DNA from: Lentilactobacillus kisonensis DSM 19906 = JCM 15041
GTDB lineage: Bacteria; Bacillota; Bacilli; Lactobacillales; Lactobacillaceae
Length of the DNA stretch: 64,000 bases
Reading direction: 5' to 3'
NCBI RefSeq assembly: GCF_001434135.1
Contig: NZ_AZEB01000011.1
Span: 18,830-82,829, forward strand
The position numbers were made by a program, and so were the translations under genes. How positions within the stretch are numbered: the stretch's first letter is position 1; the number at the start of each line of letters is the position of its first letter. A model generated the notes under the pieces. The model was not told the origin of the DNA, searched no databases, and was given only the letters and a program-made list of their open reading frames with translations. Below are positions 15,405 to 25,888 of the stretch, in pieces.

Positions 15405-15434
15405 AAAAAACCTGACACTGTTTGCAGGTTTTAA
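15405..15434 (-). terminator. Terminator between secE and nusG
   Basis: On the minus strand AAAACCTG - loop - CAGGTTTTTTT. It may be partial, since nusG lies only ~35 bases downstream. Confidence 0.7.
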
Positions 15435-15467
15435 CAACATAACTATATCAAATTTTCTTCGAATTGG

Positions 15468-15644
15468 CTATGCCAGAAATGTAAGAGCCCACTGAACAAT
15501 CCAGTCAACGGCCCCTAAAAAGATAGCCATAATAATTGAAGTACCTAGTACAGTACTGGTATCACGCCGGTTCTCCTTAGCAGTTGGCCAGGTAACAACC
15601 TTCATTTCTGCAACAACACTTTTTAAAAATCTTGCAAATTTCAA
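15468..15644 (-). CDS. secE: Preprotein translocase subunit SecE
   Basis: A 58-residue single-pass SecE: FLKSVVAEMKVVTWPTAKE is the conserved amphipathic helix and signature, and IIMAIFLGAVDWIVQWALTFLA the membrane helix. The start is TTG with AGGGG eight bases upstream; the 48-codon N-terminal extension of the open frame overlaps rpmG and is not real. Position between rpmG and nusG is the standard one. Confidence 0.93.
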   Translation of the reverse strand: MKFARFLKSVVAEMKVVTWPTAKENRRDTSTVLGTSIIMAIFLGAVDWIVQWALTFLA

Positions 15645-15675
15645 CTTGTTAACCCCTAACTTTGTATAAACTAAA

Positions 15676-15825
15676 CTATCGCGTTTCTTTGTGCAAAGTA
15701 TATTTGCCACAATACTTACAAAACTTATTAAGCTCCAGCCGCTTAGTTCGATTAGGATTAGCGGGGATCGTATAATTCCTTGATCCACAAACTGAACAAG
15801 CTAAAGCAACTTTTCTCTGTGCCAT
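15676..15825 (-). CDS. rpmG: Ribosomal protein L33 (Cys-containing type)
   Basis: 49 residues, [20 protein letters not shown]... with a second pair FCKYC, the zinc-binding (C+) form. RBS GGAGGTGCC lies inside the 3' end of the upstream sigma-factor gene, which overlaps rpmG by 68 bases in another frame, so translation may be coupled. Confidence 0.95.
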   Translation of the reverse strand: MAQRKVALACSVCGSRNYTIPANPNRTKRLELNKFCKYCGKYTLHKETR

Positions 15826-16432
15826 CTTGGCACCTCCTAACAAGCATAGTAATTCTAGCATTCAATTCCAGTAACGTCAATTTATCCTGCTCATATTTCT
15901 GCCGACACCGTTCAAAGGCATTTAAGATGGAACGATGGGCGGCCATCTTAAACGTTGGATTAGGACTGTTTGGAAACACTAGTGATAGTGCCCTTCTTTC
16001 AAGTTCCGAGCAGCTTTTATATAAACGATGAAGTTCTTCATCAATAATCGCTGAGTGTTCAGGATTCCAAGCCGTAATGTCGGCCACGGTAGTCGCATAA
16101 AAACTCTGATCGGCTTCAATTGATTTGATTGCGTCAGCTGGCAACCGCTTTTGGGCGTTATTAGAACGAATCAAATCGAAAATCCGATTTCTTAAATTGT
16201 GACTGTAATAGCTGCCAAACGAAACGTTTCTACCGGATTCAAACTTCTGAGCGGAACGGTATAAAACAAGGATTGCTTCTTGGTCAAGATCGTCGTTTTC
16301 CATTCCCCCGACAAAATAATTCCGTCTAATTTTCCTAAGAACCGGATGATAAAGTTTAAATAGCTTCTCAAGAGCATCCCCATCCCCTTTACCAGCTAGT
16401 TCAATAATTTTCATCTCTTCATCAGTGATCAT
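15758..16432 (-). CDS. sigH: SigH/ComX-like RNA polymerase sigma factor
   Basis: Sigma-70 region 2 is visible ([21 protein letters not shown] ... [43 protein letters not shown]). Region 4 is weak and the C-terminus is divergent. The locus between yacP and rpmG is exactly that of B. subtilis sigH; in lactobacilli the orthologue is a ComX-like factor linked to competence genes. The last 23 codons overlap rpmG. Expression level and regulon cannot be inferred here. Confidence 0.85.
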   Translation of the reverse strand: MITDEEMKIIELAGKGDGDALEKLFKLYHPVLRKIRRNYFVGGMENDDLDQEAILVLYRSAQKFESGRNVSFGSYYSHNLRNRIFDLIRSNNAQKRLPADAIKSIEADQSFYATTVADITAWNPEHSAIIDEELHRLYKSCSELERRALSLVFPNSPNPTFKMAAHRSILNAFERCRQKYEQDKLTLLELNARITMLVRRCQDGTEKSCFSLFSLWIKELYDPR

Positions 16433-16576
16433 GATCGTATCCCCCTCGTATTTGTAAGTTGCTATTATTCATAAAACTTACATTACAAAAGGAAAAAGTC
16501 ACTGACAAGCGAACCGGGGTTCATCTAAAAGGATTAGCACCTATACCAATTTTAAAATATTAGATAATCAATATTT

Positions 16577-17107
16577 TCATTTATCATCAGTTAAATGATC
16601 ACGCAGTTTTTCTAATTCAAGCAACTGCTTGGCGTCCCATGGTGAATGACGGCTAACCTGTAATTTATCAGTTAACTGTTTGGCCTCTACATCAACCTCT
16701 TTTTTGGCCCGCTTCACATCGGCCAATAACTCTCTGGCCGGGATTCGAAGGGCGCCACCAGCAAAAACCGTCCATTGTTCAGCTTGGTCACTGGTCGCAA
16801 CAATTACTTGAGTAAATCGACTTTGTTTGCGTCTTGTCAATGCCTCAATGTAACTATCCGCCGTTTGATCCTTACTTGTCCAAACAATTTCCATATCAAA
16901 TTGACGAAAACTCTTCGAATTGCCCGGAACGTACATTGCATCAAACACAACGATCATGTCGACGTCACGATACTTTTTATACTCAGATAATTCTGCTAAC
17001 AACTGGTCCCGTGCATCTGCAAGCCGATCTAATTGTTTTAATTTATTCAAATGTGGCCAATTGCCGATCATGTTGTAAGCATCAACTATTAACAGATCAT
17101 CTTTCAT
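16577..17107 (-). CDS. yacP: YacP/Rae1-like NYN-domain endoribonuclease
   Basis: NYN/PIN-like nuclease fold: LIVDAYNMIGNWP at the N-terminus, then MIVVFDAMYVPG, KDQTADSYIE and VIVATSDQAEQW, which carry the acidic metal-binding residues. 176 residues. The B. subtilis orthologue Rae1 cleaves mRNA in the ribosomal A site. It follows rlmB by 20 bases in the conserved order rlmB-yacP-sigH. Confidence 0.88.
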   Translation of the reverse strand: MKDDLLIVDAYNMIGNWPHLNKLKQLDRLADARDQLLAELSEYKKYRDVDMIVVFDAMYVPGNSKSFRQFDMEIVWTSKDQTADSYIEALTRRKQSRFTQVIVATSDQAEQWTVFAGGALRIPARELLADVKRAKKEVDVEAKQLTDKLQVSRHSPWDAKQLLELEKLRDHLTDDK

Positions 17108-17127
17108 TATTATTCACCAATTCTATT

Positions 17128-17901
17128 TTATTTTCCCAGTGGGTGCCGCGAATTGTACCCTTGATAAATCAAAACACTAGCGGCAACACTTGCATTTAAG
17201 CTTTGAATATCACCAACCATTGGGATTGTTAACATTTCATCAACCTGCTTTTTAAGCAACGGCGAAATTCCCTTACCTTCATTACCAATAATAACGGCAA
17301 CCGCGCCCTTCGCATCCCAACGGCGATAGTCGGTACCAGCAATATCTGTTCCAAACACCCACAGGCCACGCTGCTTCAATTCCTTCACCGTTGTTGATAA
17401 GTTGGTAACCCGAGCAACCGGAACCCGCTCAATTGCCCCAGCAGACGTCTTAGAAACCGTAGCGGTTAGACCAACTGCACGGTGCTTTGGAATAATCACC
17501 CCGGTAACGCCAGCAGCATCAGCGGTTCGAATAATCGATCCGAGATTATGCGGGTCCTCTATGTTATCCAAAATGACAAAGAACGGCGCGACACCAACCT
17601 TTTCGGCATTAGCAAATAATTCATCGATTGTGGCGTACTTGAAAGCCGCCACAGACAACACAACGCCTTGGTGATTCTGATTATTAGCCAATTTATCCAA
17701 TTTTTGTTTAGGAACCTTAGAAATTACTAAGCGTTTCTTATGTGCCAATTTCATAATTTCTGCCACAATATTGTCATCATCTTTGGCACCGGTTTGAATG
17801 AACAATTTGTTAATTGGATTATCGCTCTTAAGTGCTGCTACAACAGGGTGACGGCCGATAATAAACTCTTCTTTTTGCTGATCTTCTTGATCATTTTTCA
17901 T
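17128..17901 (-). CDS. rlmB: 23S rRNA (guanosine-2'-O-)-methyltransferase RlmB
   Basis: TrmH/SPOUT methyltransferase. N-terminal substrate-binding domain ([16 protein letters not shown]), then [21 protein letters not shown] (motif 1), [16 protein letters not shown] (motif 2) and [22 protein letters not shown] (motif 3). Predicted to methylate the ribose of a conserved guanosine in the peptidyl-transferase loop. Its start overlaps the end of mrnC by 11 bases. Confidence 0.94.
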   Translation of the reverse strand: MKNDQEDQQKEEFIIGRHPVVAALKSDNPINKLFIQTGAKDDDNIVAEIMKLAHKKRLVISKVPKQKLDKLANNQNHQGVVLSVAAFKYATIDELFANAEKVGVAPFFVILDNIEDPHNLGSIIRTADAAGVTGVIIPKHRAVGLTATVSKTSAGAIERVPVARVTNLSTTVKELKQRGLWVFGTDIAGTDYRRWDAKGAVAVIIGNEGKGISPLLKKQVDEMLTIPMVGDIQSLNASVAASVLIYQGYNSRHPLGK

Positions 17902-18301
17902 GCTTTAATCTCCCACTTTCAACCTGGTCAATGCACCAGTCGGCAATTTGTTTCATTCGTTTAGTTTGATCACTAAGGGATAGATAGCCAAAAACGGCCT
18001 CAAACCCGGTTGAAATCCGATAAGTAATGACATCGGTATTCTTAGCGTGGGTGTGGCTCTTGGCATTCCTACCCCGTTTAAAATATCCCCATTCGTCATC
18101 ATTTAATAACTCATCAGTTTGCATCAACTCAATTAACGCTGCCTGCGCCTTGGCAGAAACATACTTAGTAGCTACGTGCTGTAGCCTGGTTGGTCGTGTC
18201 AGACCTTGTTCAATTAAATGACGCCGGATGAAAACTTCATAGGCGGCATCACCCATATAAGCCAGCGCAATGCCATTAAGCTGAGAAAAGTTGTCGGCCA
18301 T
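17891..18301 (-). CDS. mrnC: Mini-ribonuclease III
   Basis: 136 residues consisting of an RNase III catalytic domain only ([22 protein letters not shown] with the acidic signature, and [15 protein letters not shown]), lacking a dsRNA-binding domain. MrnC matures 23S rRNA ends. It overlaps rlmB downstream and begins 2 bases after cysS, the standard arrangement. Confidence 0.94.
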   Translation of the reverse strand: MADNFSQLNGIALAYMGDAAYEVFIRRHLIEQGLTRPTRLQHVATKYVSAKAQAALIELMQTDELLNDDEWGYFKRGRNAKSHTHAKNTDVITYRISTGFEAVFGYLSLSDQTKRMKQIADWCIDQVESGRLKHEK

Positions 18302-18303
18302 AT

Positions 18304-19716
18304 TTATTGTTGTTCCTTTCTAAATCGAGTTCCCTGAGGCGTGTCCTCCAAAACGATGCCTCGGGCCTTTAATTCTTCACGGATCTCATCACTACGGATA
18401 AAGTCCTTATTGTGGCGGGCATTTTCGCGTTCGTGAATGAGCTTCCAAATCTCGTCGTCTTTTAACTCACTCTGTTCTAACTTGATTCCAAAAATGCCCG
18501 CAAGCTGTTTCAACGTATTGATAATAAACTGAATGCTGCCAGTGAAAACAACTTGGTGTTCACTGTAAGTATTCGCAAACTTAGCGAGTTCATAAACAGC
18601 GGCAATCCCATTTTGAACATTAAAGTCATCATCCATTGCATCCGTAAAGTCAGCAATAATCTGGCGAACTTCCTGATCGGTCTTAGGATCGTCGCCGTCC
18701 TCAGCGTTATGCAAGCGATAAGTCAAATTATTAAAAGCGGTTTGTAATTTTTTTAGGTTACTCTCTGCTTCTTGAACACTCGAATCGCTATACTGAATTG
18801 GCCGCCGATAGTGAGTGGTTGCCATTAATAACCGGATTACTTGGCCATCCAGGTGCTTCAATAAATCATGAACCGTGATAAAGTTTCCTAGTGACTTGCT
18901 CATCTTTTCGTTGTCATCACCAATTGTAACGAAGCCATTGTGCATCCAGTATTTAACAAACGTTTGATGCGTATTAGCTTCACTTTGGGCACGCTCGTTT
19001 TCATGATGCGGAAAAATAAGGTCCTCACCGCCACCGTGAATATCAATTGTTTTTCCAAGATACTTGGTAGCCATTACTGAGCATTCAATGTGCCAACCAG
19101 GCCGTCCCTTACCCCATGGGGAATCCCATGAAATTTCATCACCCTTTGACTTTTTCCAGAGGGCAAAATCAATAGGATCTTCCTTTTTAGCCATCTCTTC
19201 TTTGCTAACGTGCTGACTCGCACCAATTTCTAATTGGTCAACGTCAATATGTGGCAACGCGCCATACGATGGAAACTTTCGGGCCCGAAAATAAACATCA
19301 CCGTCAACATCGTAGGCATAACCATTATTCACAAGGGTCTTCACAAAGTCGATAATTTCAGGAATGTTCTGAGTTGCCCGGGGATGAATCACGTCTGATG
19401 AAATATTTAGAGCAGCCGTATCTTGCATAAAAGCGGCGATGTACTTATCAGCAATTGCCCCAACGGTCGTGTGATTTTCACGGGCAGCATTAATCATTTT
19501 ATCATCAACGTCGGTAAAATTCGAAACGTAATTGACCTTGTAACCCCGGTACGCCAAATATCTGCGAACGGTATCAAACGCAATTGCACTCCTCGCGTTT
19601 CCAATGTGAATGTAGTTGTAAACGGTGGGCCCACAAACGTACATATTAACAATTCCGGGAGTGACCGGTTCAAATTTTTCTTTTTTGCGGGTAAGCGTAT
19701 TAAATATCTGCAGCAT
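18304..19716 (-). CDS. cysS: Cysteinyl-tRNA synthetase
   Basis: 470 residues, class I synthetase with [14 protein letters not shown] (HIGH motif) and [16 protein letters not shown] (KMSKS). Zinc ligands are in [13 protein letters not shown] and WHIECS, with [25 protein letters not shown]. No T-box-like leader was seen in the ~140 bases upstream. cysE, which separates gltX and cysS in Bacillus, is absent. Confidence 0.97.
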   Translation of the reverse strand: MLQIFNTLTRKKEKFEPVTPGIVNMYVCGPTVYNYIHIGNARSAIAFDTVRRYLAYRGYKVNYVSNFTDVDDKMINAARENHTTVGAIADKYIAAFMQDTAALNISSDVIHPRATQNIPEIIDFVKTLVNNGYAYDVDGDVYFRARKFPSYGALPHIDVDQLEIGASQHVSKEEMAKKEDPIDFALWKKSKGDEISWDSPWGKGRPGWHIECSVMATKYLGKTIDIHGGGEDLIFPHHENERAQSEANTHQTFVKYWMHNGFVTIGDDNEKMSKSLGNFITVHDLLKHLDGQVIRLLMATTHYRRPIQYSDSSVQEAESNLKKLQTAFNNLTYRLHNAEDGDDPKTDQEVRQIIADFTDAMDDDFNVQNGIAAVYELAKFANTYSEHQVVFTGSIQFIINTLKQLAGIFGIKLEQSELKDDEIWKLIHERENARHNKDFIRSDEIREELKARGIVLEDTPQGTRFRKEQQ

Positions 19717-19800
19717 TTCGAATTCCTCTCTTTAACTAGTTTATATTAAAATCATAGCATAAATTTCACCAAGTTTATTAAACTAACTATCACCTATAAT

Positions 19801-19831
19801 AAAAGGTCTCGCTGAATTTTCAACGAGACCA
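19801..19831 (-). terminator. gltX terminator
   Basis: On the minus strand GGTCTCG...CGAGACC with inner pairing TGAA/TTCA, then TTTTATT. Confidence 0.85.
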
Positions 19832-19857
19832 ATTAATTTAACAATAAAATTAATAAT

Positions 19858-21351
19858 TTACGCTTTATTAAGTTGCTTTAAGGTTTGATCGATATGCTCA
19901 ACAGCCTTTTGGCGACCAACCAATTCAACCGACTCAGGAAGTTCTGGGCCATGCATCTCATGAGTCACCGCAATTCTAATCGGCATCCACAACTTGCGAC
20001 CTTTAATTCCGGTATCCTTTTGAATAGCTTTAATTGTTTTGAAAACTTCAACCGAGTCAAAAATAGGCAACTCTTGAATTCGCTTTTGAAATTCCTTCAA
20101 AACAATTGGGGCCGTATCATTAGAAATCTCGGCCAGTGCTTCACCACTGATCTCTTCTGGCTCCTGGAAGAAAACGGATGCCATATCGTTGATTTGAGCC
20201 ATATAACTCATCTCACGCTTATAAAGATTAATCAATTGCCGCGCCCATTCAATCGTTTTTGAATCAGGGTTTTCAGCAATGTTGCCTCCCGCAATCAACT
20301 GTCGCAGGGCCAAATCCATCACGGTACTATCATCAGCTGCTTTGACATACTGATTGTTGATCCATTCAAGCTTTTTCGAATCAAACTTGGCAGGTGATTT
20401 ACTTAGTCGGGTTTCATCGTACATCTTGATGAAGTCCTTCTTCGTAAAGATTTCATCTTCCCCAACTGGTGACCAACCTAACAGTAAGATAAAGTTAAAC
20501 ATGGCATCTGGTAAGTAACCCAGCTTACGATACTGTTCGATAAATTGTAGAACTGATTCATCACGCTTACTCAACTTCTTACCGGTATCCGCACTGATGA
20601 TCAAGCTCATATGCCCAAACTTAGGCGGATTCCAGCCAAATGCCTCATAAATCATCAGTTGTTTAGGCGTATTAGCAACATGATCGTCCCCACGGAAAAC
20701 GTGACTGATTTTCATCAAATGGTCATCGACAACAACCGCAAAGTTATAAGTTGGCATGCCATCACGCTTCGCAATCACAAAGTCGCCACCAATTGTGTCA
20801 GACTTAAATGAAACCTTGCCTTTAACGATATCATCCCACGCATAGTTCTTATTTTCAGGAACTCGGAAACGAATAACTGGCTTCAACCCCTTGGCCTTTG
20901 CATCAGCAATTGCTTGCTTCTTCTCGTCCTCAGACATGCCCTTATATTCATATTCATAATGGGGCATTTCACCACGTGCCTTTTGGGCTTCCCGATCGGC
21001 CTGCAGCTGCTCTTCGGTTCGATATGATTCGTAAGCTTTACCTTCAGCTACTAATTGCTGAATTAACGGTACGTAAATATCTTTGCGTTCAGATTGTCGG
21101 TACGGGCCAAAATCGCCACCAACGTCAGGACCTTCGTCCCAATCCAAACCAAGCCACTTTAAATTATCTAACTGGCTTTTTTCACCGTCAGCAACGTTTC
21201 GTTTGGTATCAGTATCCTCAATTCGGATAATGAACTTTCCCTTATTGTGCCGCGCGAATAAATAATTAAAAATGGCTGTACGTGCATTTCCGATATGCAA
21301 GTGGCCGGTTGGACTTGGAGCATAACGAACTCGAATTGCATTGTTTGCCAA
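19858..21351 (-). CDS. gltX: Glutamyl-tRNA synthetase
   Basis: 497 residues. [24 protein letters not shown] carries the HIGH motif and [13 protein letters not shown] the KMSKS equivalent. The C-terminal all-helical anticodon-binding domain ends [11 protein letters not shown]. No GatCAB genes are in the window, but lactobacilli typically use a non-discriminating GluRS for tRNA-Gln, so mischarging is expected by family knowledge. Confidence 0.97.
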   Translation of the reverse strand: MANNAIRVRYAPSPTGHLHIGNARTAIFNYLFARHNKGKFIIRIEDTDTKRNVADGEKSQLDNLKWLGLDWDEGPDVGGDFGPYRQSERKDIYVPLIQQLVAEGKAYESYRTEEQLQADREAQKARGEMPHYEYEYKGMSEDEKKQAIADAKAKGLKPVIRFRVPENKNYAWDDIVKGKVSFKSDTIGGDFVIAKRDGMPTYNFAVVVDDHLMKISHVFRGDDHVANTPKQLMIYEAFGWNPPKFGHMSLIISADTGKKLSKRDESVLQFIEQYRKLGYLPDAMFNFILLLGWSPVGEDEIFTKKDFIKMYDETRLSKSPAKFDSKKLEWINNQYVKAADDSTVMDLALRQLIAGGNIAENPDSKTIEWARQLINLYKREMSYMAQINDMASVFFQEPEEISGEALAEISNDTAPIVLKEFQKRIQELPIFDSVEVFKTIKAIQKDTGIKGRKLWMPIRIAVTHEMHGPELPESVELVGRQKAVEHIDQTLKQLNKA

Positions 21352-21511
21352 TGTATAACGCCTCTTTCTTAAAATTAATCGACATTTTTGTCAGTATTTA
21401 AAGTTTACAATGAACGGCGGGAAAAATAAAGGGTCGCATTGCAATGAAGCGATTTCTAGAACGTTAGCGGACCTATCTAACGCTGTTAAACAATTCATGA
21501 CTGATAGACTC

Positions 21512-21550
21512 AAAAAAGCGCAACCATCCTATCTCTAGAATGATCACGCT
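21512..21550 (-). terminator. yacL terminator
   Basis: On the minus strand a wobble-rich stem AGCGTGATCATT / GGATGGTTGCGCT followed by TTTTTT. The remaining ~160 bases before gltX show no riboswitch or T-box pattern. Confidence 0.65.
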
Positions 21551-21585
21551 ATTCAACTCACTAACAGCTTCTAATCAAAAAGTAA

Positions 21586-22755
21586 CTATTTTTTGCCGTT
21601 CTTTTTGTCACCATTAGCTTTCCTATTATCTTCTTCATTATTTTCCGAAATGTTCTTTGTCGAATGCTCAGGCCGGGCAAAAATCATCTTGCCGGCATCT
21701 GTTTGAATGGCACTCGTAACCACAACATCAATGTGGTCATTCAAGAAGTAGCGGCCATCCTCAACCACGACCATCGTGCCGTCGTCAAGATACGCGACCC
21801 CTTGTTGTCTCTCTGTTCCGTTTTTGACAACCATGACGTTAAGGTTTTGACCCGGTAAAATCTTTTGCCGTAACGAATTTGCAAGTGCATTAATGTTAAA
21901 TACCTGAACGTGTTGAAATTGGATAACCTTATTTAAATTATAGTCATTGGTAATGATAACGCCATCAATGTCCTTTGCCAGTTGAATTAATTTAGTATCA
22001 ACTTCATCAATGTCGTCGTAGTCCTTTTCGTAAATTTCAATCGGGATTAGATCCTCTTTTTGAAGTTTATTGAGAATATCTAGGCCCCGCCGGCCGCGAA
22101 CCCGCTTAACACTATCGCTTGAATCAGCAATATATTGCAATTCATAAAGGACAAACTTCGGAACTAGCAACGTCCCCTCAATAAAACCCGTTTTAACAAC
22201 ATCATAAATTCGGCCATCAATCAGAATGTTGGTATCCAAGATTTTATAATGATGATAATTTTTATCGACCGGTTTATCAATGATCTTTTCCCCAGAAGAC
22301 CTGGCCGGCTCGGATTTACGCCGGGATTGAAATACTCGTCGCCAACGGTCGTTTTGAGTTGTTCCAAGCCGAAAACCAAAGTAGCCTAATACCAACATCA
22401 AAATAATCGGAATCATTGTATTTAAGAAGAACGTGTGAGTTCTAAAGAACACAATGGAAATCAAAATAGCAACAACCAATCCGACAATTAAACCTAATGT
22501 ACCAAAGATTAATGATAGTGGGCTCTGTTTGGTTAGTCGCGCCTCGACCTTATCAATGAGTTTTAGGACATAATTTCCAGTCAGCAACGAAATAATATAG
22601 AAAATAATTGCACCAACCACTGCATTTGTAATCGTGTTGTTGAAAATTGTCCCATATCTAATCTGTAAAATTAACCAAAGTAATGGGAAATAACTGGCAC
22701 CAATTGCAGCCCCAGCAAGTGTGAAACCAATCTGAACAATTCTTTTTCTTCTCAC
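21586..22755 (-). CDS. yacL: YacL-like membrane PIN-TRAM protein
   Basis: Four membrane segments in residues ~10-135, then a PIN domain (ILDTNILIDGRIYDVVKTGF ... GRRGLDILNKLQ ... GVIITNDYNLNKV) and a C-terminal TRAM-like region (GVAYLDDGTMVVVEDGRYFL). The charged tail is Asn/Lys/Glu-rich. A membrane-bound nuclease of unclear substrate, conserved between radA and gltX in Firmicutes. disA, ispD and ispF, present in Bacillus here, are missing, as expected for mevalonate-pathway lactobacilli. Confidence 0.9.
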   Translation of the reverse strand: MRRKRIVQIGFTLAGAAIGASYFPLLWLILQIRYGTIFNNTITNAVVGAIIFYIISLLTGNYVLKLIDKVEARLTKQSPLSLIFGTLGLIVGLVVAILISIVFFRTHTFFLNTMIPIILMLVLGYFGFRLGTTQNDRWRRVFQSRRKSEPARSSGEKIIDKPVDKNYHHYKILDTNILIDGRIYDVVKTGFIEGTLLVPKFVLYELQYIADSSDSVKRVRGRRGLDILNKLQKEDLIPIEIYEKDYDDIDEVDTKLIQLAKDIDGVIITNDYNLNKVIQFQHVQVFNINALANSLRQKILPGQNLNVMVVKNGTERQQGVAYLDDGTMVVVEDGRYFLNDHIDVVVTSAIQTDAGKMIFARPEHSTKNISENNEEDNRKANGDKKNGKK

Positions 22756-22783
22756 TAATATCGCCTTCTCTCAAAAATAATCA

Positions 22784-24157
22784 TTAGCCTAAAGCTAACT
22801 TTAATGCTTGTGATAAGGTGGACACACCCACGACCTCAATGCCCTTAGGTGGTGTCCATCCCTGTAAATTGTTATTTGGTACCAATACGCGCTTGAAACC
22901 TAACTTATGAGCCTCAGAAACCCGTTGCTCAATTCTGGTAACACGCCTCACTTCACCGGTTAACCCAAGCTCACCGACATAACACTCCGTTGGGCTGGTT
23001 CCCCGATTCTTGTAGGATGACGCAATGCTAACTGCAATTGCGAGATCAATGGCCGGTTCATCGAGCTTAACGCCACCAGCAGCTTTCAAGTAGGCATCTT
23101 GGTTTTGCAACATCAATCCGGCCCGCTTCTCAAGAACGGCCATAATCAACGAAACCCGATTACGATCTAATCCAGTTGCAGTTCGTTGGGCATTTCCAAA
23201 TACCGATGCTGTAACTAGGGCCTGAATCTCAACTAAGATTGGCCGGGTACCTTCCATGGAAACGACAATGGCTGAGCCAGTTGCATCCTTAAGCCGTTCT
23301 TCCAAGAAAATCTCGGACGGGTTAGTAACCTCATGGAGCCCATCCATCCGCATTTCAAACACGCCCAGTTCATTAGTCGACCCAAAACGATTTTTTACCG
23401 TCCGTAAAATCCGGTATGAATGGTGAAGATCCCCTTCAAAGTACAAAACGGTATCCACCATATGTTCCAAGATCTTAGGCCCAGCAATTGCGCCACCCTT
23501 GGTAACATGGCCAACCACGAAGACCGTAATCCCCTGCCCCTTGGCAATATTCATCAGATCAGCCGTTACTTCTCGAATTTGAGCGACAGAACCGGTAGCC
23601 GATTGAAGTTCAGGAATTTGCATCGTCTGAACTGAATCAATAACAACCGCATCAGGCTTTAATTCACTAATCGTACTTTTAATAACGTCCATGTCCGTTT
23701 CGGGATAAACGTACAATTGATCTCCGTTGACACCCAGGCGAGTTGCCCGCATCTTGATTTGGCTGGCACTTTCTTCACCAGAAACGTATAAAATTTTGCC
23801 AGCTTTACTGAGCTGTCCTGACACCTGCAGCATTAACGTCGATTTACCGATACCAGGATCCCCACCAATTAAAATCAAGGACCCAGGTACCACACCACCA
23901 CCAAGAACCCGATTAAGCTCTTCCATAGAGGTTTTGAACCGGTTCTCGCGGTGGAACGCAACCTTATCAATTGGTTCAGGTTTATTATCGTGAATGCCAT
24001 TTCGCCGTAAACTAGGCGCACTTAAAGAAGCCGCTTTAGGGGCAACCGTTTCTTCAACTAACGTATTCCACTCATTACAATTTGGGCATCTCCCCAAATA
24101 TCGCGGGGAAATATAGCCACAATTCTGACAGACATATTGGGTTTTAACTTTTGCCAA
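22784..24157 (-). CDS. radA: DNA repair protein RadA/Sms
   Basis: Zinc finger [18 protein letters not shown] (residues 10-27), RecA-like ATPase with [14 protein letters not shown] (Walker A), the RadA signature [15 protein letters not shown] and a C-terminal Lon-like domain ([18 protein letters not shown]). 457 residues. A branched-DNA helicase in recombination and transformation. It lies ~100 bases downstream of dut on the same strand, consistent with an operon. Confidence 0.96.
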   Translation of the reverse strand: MAKVKTQYVCQNCGYISPRYLGRCPNCNEWNTLVEETVAPKAASLSAPSLRRNGIHDNKPEPIDKVAFHRENRFKTSMEELNRVLGGGVVPGSLILIGGDPGIGKSTLMLQVSGQLSKAGKILYVSGEESASQIKMRATRLGVNGDQLYVYPETDMDVIKSTISELKPDAVVIDSVQTMQIPELQSATGSVAQIREVTADLMNIAKGQGITVFVVGHVTKGGAIAGPKILEHMVDTVLYFEGDLHHSYRILRTVKNRFGSTNELGVFEMRMDGLHEVTNPSEIFLEERLKDATGSAIVVSMEGTRPILVEIQALVTASVFGNAQRTATGLDRNRVSLIMAVLEKRAGLMLQNQDAYLKAAGGVKLDEPAIDLAIAVSIASSYKNRGTSPTECYVGELGLTGEVRRVTRIEQRVSEAHKLGFKRVLVPNNNLQGWTPPKGIEVVGVSTLSQALKLALG

Positions 24158-24255
24158 CTAAATTCTCCTCTACTTCCACGTGACACAATTCTAATTTTAG
24201 CACTTTTACGAAAAAAGATAATTGGTTCAGGCCATCCTTTAGTCACTCTTAAAAA

Positions 24256-24795
24256 CTAGCGGCCAGACGACCCAAACCCACCATTTCGCGTTTGCTTCTG
24301 CTGCGAACGATCTTGATCAGTTAATAGATATGGCATAAAAATTCCCTGGGCAATTCTATCGCCCTTACCAATCTTGACGTCTGAAAGGCCAAAATTTAGG
24401 ATTTGGACAAAGATTTCGCCTTCGTTTCCGCTATTGTTATAATAATCAGCATCAATAACGCCAATACCATTTGGGATTACCAGTCCCCGCTTTAATGGGT
24501 TACTGGAACGGTTCGCAATAATTAACACTTCATCTGAATTCATATACGCCTTAATCCCGGTAGGAATCAAAAATGGTTTTAAAACTTTCCTAGCTTTTTC
24601 CAAATCGGATTCGCCAAAATTCTTTTGGTGACGAATGGCCCATAGAATCTTTAAAAAATTTAATTTCCAAATAGATGGAATTATGACATCTTCAGCACTT
24701 TCAAAGTCATACCCGGCAGCGTTCTTAGTCGTGCGATATGGCAAGGCTAAATTAGCGTCAGCATATTTTGAAACAATTTCAAAACCACGATTCAT
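24256..24795 (-). CDS. dut: dUTP diphosphatase with insertion
   Basis: The five trimeric dUTPase motifs are present: AGYDFESAED, NRSSNPLKRGL, GIGVIDADYYNN, KGDRIAQGIF and RNGGFGSSGR. Between motifs 1 and 2 there is an extra ~30 residues (IWKLNFLKILWAIRHQKNFGE), making the protein 179 residues instead of ~145-150. Hydrolyses dUTP to dUMP. First gene of the leftward block, divergent from rpiA. Confidence 0.92.
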   Translation of the reverse strand: MNRGFEIVSKYADANLALPYRTTKNAAGYDFESAEDVIIPSIWKLNFLKILWAIRHQKNFGESDLEKARKVLKPFLIPTGIKAYMNSDEVLIIANRSSNPLKRGLVIPNGIGVIDADYYNNSGNEGEIFVQILNFGLSDVKIGKGDRIAQGIFMPYLLTDQDRSQQKQTRNGGFGSSGR

Positions 24796-24863
24796 TTTAA
24801 TGCAACTCCTCTAAAAGTATTTTATCTTGTTAAGTATAGCGTATGTTCTACTGATTTGATACA

Positions 24864-24892
24864 TTGACAAAAGAGGCAAAAAAACGCAAAAT
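24864..24892 (+). promoter_or_regulatory. rpiA promoter
   Basis: TTGACA (24864-24869), 17-base spacer, CAAAAT (24887-24892), about 50 bases before the start codon. Confidence 0.6.
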
Positions 24893-24945
24893 GTGGGTTA
24901 GTAAAACCTTTAAACAGTTTTTATTAATGAAAGGAATTATATATA

Positions 24946-25626
24946 ATGACACATCAAGATGAACTTAAACAATTAGTTGGAAAAACTGCCGTTAAGTATA
25001 TTAAAAACAATACGGTTGTTGGGTTAGGGACCGGATCTACCGTTAAATTTATGGTAGATGCTCTCGGTGATCGAGTTAAAAATGAAGGCTTATCAATTGT
25101 CGGCGTCCCAACATCAGAACGAACCCGCAAACAGGCAAATAGCCTTGGTATCAAAACCAAAGGGGTCGATGAAGTAGACCATATCGATTTAACCATTGAT
25201 GGTGCAGATCAAATTGATAAGCATTTTCAAGGAATTAAAGGTGGTGGCGGCGCTCATCTCTGGGAAAAAATTGTTGCCATTAATTCGGATAAAAATATGT
25301 GGATTGTCGACGAAAGCAAAATGGCAGATGAATTGGGTTCATTCCCCTTGCCATTAGAGGTAATCCCCTATGGCAGCACACAACTCCTTAAACGACTTGA
25401 AGAAAAGGGTTATCACCCTCAGTTCAGAATTAGAGATGGTAAAAAAGTTAAAACTGATTCAAATAATGATATCATCGATTTACATTTACAACGGATTGAA
25501 AATCCAAGAAGCTTAGCGTTTGATTTAGACCAAATGACAGGAATTGTTGAGCATGGCCTCTTCCTAAATATCGTTGATACAGTGATTGTGGGCCGAGAAG
25601 ATGGCCCAGAGGTTCTGACAAAGTAA
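24946..25626 (+). CDS. rpiA: Ribose-5-phosphate isomerase A
   Basis: 226 residues with the RpiA motifs [42 protein letters not shown] and [10 protein letters not shown]. Interconverts ribose-5-P and ribulose-5-P in the pentose phosphate or phosphoketolase pathway. RBS AAAGGAATT. Monocistronic: own promoter, followed by terminator-like hairpins. Confidence 0.96.
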   Translation: MTHQDELKQLVGKTAVKYIKNNTVVGLGTGSTVKFMVDALGDRVKNEGLSIVGVPTSERTRKQANSLGIKTKGVDEVDHIDLTIDGADQIDKHFQGIKGGGGAHLWEKIVAINSDKNMWIVDESKMADELGSFPLPLEVIPYGSTQLLKRLEEKGYHPQFRIRDGKKVKTDSNNDIIDLHLQRIENPRSLAFDLDQMTGIVEHGLFLNIVDTVIVGREDGPEVLTK

Positions 25627-25711
25627 GCCGAATAAAAGTCGTTAGAAAATGGCCCGGCTCTAGTCTATAAGATCAAAACGCTCGTAAACAAAATTAAGAT
25701 AGAATTCTTCT

Positions 25712-25751
25712 GAGAGACACTTAGGCTCCGATTGCGACTGAGCCTCTCTCA
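25712..25751. repeat. Hairpin with a fragment of the structured repeat family
   Basis: GAGAG...AGGCTC pairs with GAGCCTCTCTC. CACTTAGGCTCCGA is identical to 14 bases of the full repeat copy at 36429-36552. Probably a decayed member downstream of rpiA. Confidence 0.35.
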
Positions 25752-25768
25752 TTTATCCCGAAATCAAC

Positions 25769-25814
25769 AAGGACGGTTGGAACAAAAATTTGTTTCTGAC
25801 CGCCCTTTTGTTAT
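25769..25814 (+). terminator. Terminator after rpiA
   Basis: AAGGACGGT...ACCGCCCTT with inner ACAAA/TTTGT pairing, then TTTGTTATTTT. Confidence 0.65.
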
Positions 25815-25888
25815 TTTCAAAACCGTGTAATCTCTGGTGATTTTAGGATAATGAGCGTAAAATAACATGTTATTAAGGAGAGTGATTA

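Noticed and set aside
15645..15788. N-terminal extension of SecE overlapping rpmG
   Set aside because: The conserved SecE region starts at the TTG with AGGGG upstream; the extension is the rpmG sequence in another frame.
21352..21585. T-box leader before gltX
   Set aside because: No T-box sequence (AGGGTGGNACCGCG) or specifier stem was seen; the hairpin there fits a yacL terminator.
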